DNA from: an uncultured Chlorobiaceae bacterium
GTDB lineage: Bacteria; Bacteroidota; Chlorobiia; Chlorobiales; Chlorobiaceae
Direction of reading: 5' to 3'
Assembly: GCA_903904495.1 (NCBI GenBank)
Contig: CAIVCU010000126.1
Coordinates: 1 to 8,266 of the forward strand
DNA length: 8,266 nt
In this document: positions 6,051 through 8,266 of the stretch, piece after piece
How positions within the stretch are numbered: the stretch's first letter is position 1
Layout: each line of letters begins with the position of its first letter
Notes under the pieces: model-generated
What the model saw: only the letters and a program-made list of their open reading frames with translations
Told to the model about the DNA's origin: nothing
Database searches by the model: none
Position numbers and translations under genes: made by a program

Positions 6051-6629
6051 ATGGACACTCTGTTTGATAAAAGCTCAACAGCTTTAGTGATCATAGATCT
6101 TCAGAAAGGAATAACGGCTTTGCCGACATTGCCTTATGAAGCGCAGACGGTTATTGATAATGCCGCAAAAATGGCAGAAGCTTTCCGTAAAAATCACATG
6201 CCGCTTTTTATAGTCAATGTCTCAGCCTCGCCTGACGGTAAAGACCGGCTTGTGCCGGTTACTGATGGCGTTGGTACCTGGTCAAAAGCGCAGTTCTCTG
6301 TAGACTGGAGTGAGATAGTTCCTGAGCTTGCCCCGCAGGCAGATGATCAGCTGATCACAAAAAAGCAGTGGGGAGCATTTTACGGAACTGACCTGGATTT
6401 ACAATTGCGTCGCCGGAAAATCGATACCATTGTGTTATGTGGTGTTTCTACCAATATCGGCGTCGAAAGCACTGCCCGGTTTGCCTACGAATATGGCTAT
6501 CAGCAGATCTTTGTTGAGGATGCCATGAGTAGTAGGAGCTCCAGTGAGCACGAACAAACAATTGAAACCATTTTTCCAAGGATAGGCAGGATCCGCACTA
6601 CCCGGGACATATTAGCCATACTGGAATAA
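6051..6629 (+). CDS. Isochorismatase-family cysteine hydrolase, YecD-like
   Basis: This 192-residue cytoplasmic protein has the Asp-Lys-Cys catalytic triad of the family: Asp16 in VIIDLQKG, Lys104 in LITKKQWGAF and Cys130 in TIVLCGVSTN. The run KKQWGAFYGTDLDLQLRRR (104-122), followed by the CGVSTNIGVESTAR segment (130-143), is very close to what I recall of E. coli YecD, and the ending (PRIGRIRTTRDIL) agrees. Members hydrolyse amides or vinyl ethers (nicotinamidase, N-carbamoylsarcosine amidase, isochorismatase). The substrate of the YecD branch is not known to me, so a specific reaction should not be assigned. No isochorismate or siderophore genes are nearby. It follows the NodT gene after 41 nt with no terminator and precedes rodA by 41 nt, so it may be a downstream part of the same transcript. 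The ATG at 6051 begins a normal family N-terminus; the ribosome site is weak. Confidence 0.9.
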   Translation: MDTLFDKSSTALVIIDLQKGITALPTLPYEAQTVIDNAAKMAEAFRKNHMPLFIVNVSASPDGKDRLVPVTDGVGTWSKAQFSVDWSEIVPELAPQADDQLITKKQWGAFYGTDLDLQLRRRKIDTIVLCGVSTNIGVESTARFAYEYGYQQIFVEDAMSSRSSSEHEQTIETIFPRIGRIRTTRDILAILE

Positions 6630-6670
6630 AACATCCGGGCTGGTTAGAAAAGAGTCAACTCAATTCAAAG

Positions 6671-7894
6671 ATGGAAAAACAAAGCAAACTCGACTTGTGG
6701 CTTCTGGTTCCGATGGTTGGGGTTATTGTTATCGGATTGATGGCAGTCTATAGTGCTACCCATGGAACAGGAGATACCACCTTGTTTTACCGTCAGTTCT
6801 CCTGGGGAGTGATTGGTATCGTTGCCATGTCTTTTGTCTACTCCCATGATGTCCGCTTTATCAGGGATAATGCCTATATCTTTTATGTCATAGGGATTTT
6901 ACTTCTGGTCGCTGTGCTCTTGTTCGGTAAAAAAGTCGGCGGACATGCCAGCTGGATAAAAATCGGCTTTTTCAGTTTTCAGCCCTCCGAAATAGCCAAG
7001 ATGTCGACTATTCTCGCTCTCGCAAGATTTCTCTCCGAAGATGAAACCGATATCCGTTCATTACCCCATTTTTTTATTGCTCTTGGAATTGCTTTTTTCC
7101 CGGCACTGCTGATCATACTTCAGCTTGACATGGGGACAACAATTACCTGCATGTCGTTTATTGCCCCAATGCTTATTGTGTCAGGATTTGATATCTACAT
7201 CCTCATGCTGGTGGCGTTTCCCCTTATTCTTATGATTACCGGGTTTTTCAATATTTATTTTATTATCGCCTCTGCTGTGATTCTGTTAGCAATTTTGATT
7301 GTTCAACGTAAAAAATTTCAGCTTCATCAGTTGATTGTTATCGGTTCTGGTCTTGCTACCAGCCTCTTTACACAAAAGTATGCTGCCAGCATACTCAAAC
7401 CGCATCAAATAGATAGAATTCAGACATTTCTTGATCCCATGAACGATCCTCAGGGAGCAGGCTACAATGTTCTACAGGCAAAAATCGCAATAAGTTCAGG
7501 TGGGTTGTTGGGTAAAGGGTTTCTTCAGGGAACGCAGACACAGCTGCGGTTTATTCCTGCACAATGGACCGATTTTATTTTTTGTGTTATTGGTGAAGAG
7601 CTCGGTTTTATCGGAGCGGCGCTCCTGCTCTCACTCTATCTTGCCCTTATTCTCAGGTTGATCTGGGCTATATTTTCAATCAAAAACCGGTTTGTTGAGC
7701 TGACACTGACCGGATATGTATCCCTGCTCTTCATTCATATTGTTATTAATACCGGTATGACAATCGGCCTTATCCCTGTCATTGGCGTTCCTCTTCCCTT
7801 TGTCTCGTACGGAGGCTCTTCTTTGATTGGAAATATGATTATGGTCGGTCTGGCGATGAATTTTTCCCGAAACAAAAGAAGTCTGGGGTATTAG
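6671..7894 (+). CDS. rodA: Rod shape-determining protein RodA (SEDS peptidoglycan glycosyltransferase)
   Basis: This 407-residue polytopic inner-membrane protein polymerises lipid II into glycan strands during cell elongation, in partnership with a class B PBP (PBP2). Around ten hydrophobic segments are visible. SEDS landmarks include FSFQPSEIAKM (101-111), LQLDMGTT (150-157; usual form 'lQPDlGT'), FLDPMNDPQGAGYN (253-266), SSGGLLGKGFLQGTQTQLRF (275-294), the essential-loop motif PAQWTDFIF with the conserved Asp301, GEELGFIGA (308-316), INTGMTIGLIPVIGVPLPFV (359-378) and YGGSSL (380-385). The IPVIGVPLPFVSYGGSSL form and the absence of an FtsW-type N-terminal extension favour RodA over FtsW. 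The start at ATG 6671 gives a normal family N-terminus ending at the first membrane helix. No mreBCD or PBP2 gene is beside it. The gene ends 16 nt before the convergent rnpB, with no plus-strand terminator visible between them. Confidence 0.93.
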   Translation: MEKQSKLDLWLLVPMVGVIVIGLMAVYSATHGTGDTTLFYRQFSWGVIGIVAMSFVYSHDVRFIRDNAYIFYVIGILLLVAVLLFGKKVGGHASWIKIGFFSFQPSEIAKMSTILALARFLSEDETDIRSLPHFFIALGIAFFPALLIILQLDMGTTITCMSFIAPMLIVSGFDIYILMLVAFPLILMITGFFNIYFIIASAVILLAILIVQRKKFQLHQLIVIGSGLATSLFTQKYAASILKPHQIDRIQTFLDPMNDPQGAGYNVLQAKIAISSGGLLGKGFLQGTQTQLRFIPAQWTDFIFCVIGEELGFIGAALLLSLYLALILRLIWAIFSIKNRFVELTLTGYVSLLFIHIVINTGMTIGLIPVIGVPLPFVSYGGSSLIGNMIMVGLAMNFSRNKRSLGY

Positions 7895-7902
7895 GGGGGA
7901 AT

Positions 7903-7910
7903 AAAAAAAA
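7903..7910 (-). terminator. U-tract terminating rnpB transcription
   Basis: On the minus strand eight T follow immediately after GGTTTCAGC, the expected 3' end of the RNase P RNA. The stem of the terminator is probably helix P1, whose other strand lies outside the window, since no good local hairpin precedes the T-run. On the plus strand the same bases are an A-run just after rodA. Confidence 0.55.
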
Positions 7911-8266
7911 GCTGAAACCGAAGCTATAAGCCGAATTCTGTGGATTACCCGGGTAAAACCCCGGTAAAACTGCAGCCATTTATCTAATGCGGCTTACCCG
8001 AAAACTCTCCTTGCGGAATTGAGCGGGCCGCTCTCATCCCCCTGCGGGGAAAGTCTTCCTATTTAGCCTTGCTTCGGGGAGGTTTGCCAAGCACATTACA
8101 TTACTGTAATGTCTGGTGGTCTCTTACACCGCCATTTCACCCTTACTCCGGTTGCCCGGAGCGGTTTGTTTTCTGTTGCACTCTCTGTGATAACCGGCTT
8201 GCGCCGTCATCCCCAGGCTTGACTTCTGAAACAAAGGGTAGTGTAAACCAGCCTCTGTTTCAGGAA
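7911..8266 (-). ncRNA. rnpB: RNase P RNA, type A, 3' part (5' end beyond the window)
   Basis: RNase P RNA is the catalytic subunit that cuts the 5' leader from pre-tRNAs. Conserved blocks appear in order on the minus strand: GTGCAACAGAAAACAAACC (around 8163-8182), TAAGGGTGAAA near 8137-8147, GGTGTAAGAGACCACCAG near 8113-8130, GCAAGGCTAAATAGG (8072-8058), AGATAAATGGCTGC (7985-7972) and the hallmark ACAGAATTCGGCTTATAG (7941-7924), which forms the 3' strand of P4. Hairpins that can be drawn include CTCCGG-GCAA-CCGGAG (P12 position), a 7-bp stem with a 6-nt loop at 8093-8112 (P14 position), GAGCG-GCC-CGCTC (P16/P17 position) and a P19-like stem near 7945-7970. After P17 the sequence goes straight to AGATAAATGGCTGC with no room for P18. 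The 5' strand of P4 and helices P1-P3 are not in the window. The mature 3' end is approximate. It is convergent with rodA. Confidence 0.93.
8226..8263 (-). repeat. 12-bp inverted repeat (hairpin) inside the rnpB transcript
   Basis: The arms 8226-8237 and 8252-8263 pair over 12 bp in the RNA (CUGAAACAGAGG with CCUUUGUUUCAG, one G-U) around a 14-nt loop. It lies 5' of the conserved P10/P11 block, probably as an extended P8-region or nearby helix. The exact helix number cannot be fixed because the 5' third of the RNA is missing. Confidence 0.6.

Noticed and set aside
1..8266. tRNA genes, CRISPR arrays, insertion sequences, attachment sites
   Set aside because: I looked for these on both strands and saw no cloverleaf-like sequence, regularly spaced repeats, transposase motifs or terminal inverted repeats.

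Overview
The window looks like chromosomal DNA from a Gram-negative, outer-membrane bacterium. My best guess is a green sulfur bacterium (Chlorobiaceae) or a close relative. The outer membrane is shown directly by a NodT-type lipoprotein and a periplasmic tail-specific protease. The Chlorobi guess rests mainly on the RNase P RNA at the right edge, which is type A but appears to lack helix P18, a trait I recall for Chlorobium RNase P RNAs. Base composition is moderate in the coding part and more AT-rich in the left intergenic part. The genus assignment is inference.

Layout. (1) Positions 1-531, minus strand: the N-terminal 177 codons of a tail-specific protease (Prc/Tsp), cut by the left edge. 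(2) Positions 532-1712: about 1.2 kb with little clear coding content. It holds a plausible 39-residue secreted basic peptide (945-1064) preceded by a 10-bp direct repeat, a doubtful 79-codon ORF, a weak terminator-like hairpin, a possible gene remnant, and promoter-like sequence with a repeated CTTATAATA box. (3) Positions 1713-6009, plus strand: a compact four-gene operon for a tripartite ABC exporter, in the order FtsX/DevC-type permease, DevA/LolD/MacB-type ATPase, HlyD-family adaptor, NodT/TolC-family outer-membrane lipoprotein. Spacings are 2 and 7 nt, then an overlap of about 30-40 nt. (4) Positions 6051-7894, plus strand: a YecD-like isochorismatase-family cysteine hydrolase and then RodA, each after a 41-nt gap with no visible terminator, so read-through from the exporter operon is possible. 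(5) Positions 7911-8266, minus strand: the 3' part of rnpB (RNase P RNA), convergent with rodA and separated from it by 16 nt; its 5' end lies beyond the window.

How they fit together. The four exporter genes encode all parts of one envelope-spanning pump: ATP hydrolysis in the cytoplasm, a mechanotransmission-type permease, a periplasmic adaptor and an outer-membrane duct. The substrate cannot be read from the sequence. The nearest family models are DevBCA-TolC (glycolipid export) and MacAB-TolC (drug, peptide or haem-precursor export). RodA is the peptidoglycan glycosyltransferase of cell elongation and is not next to its usual PBP2 partner here. I see no CRISPR array, tRNA, intact transposon or phage gene. 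No clearly novel multi-gene system is evident; the less explained parts are the left intergenic region with its small secreted peptide and the architecture of the RNase P RNA.
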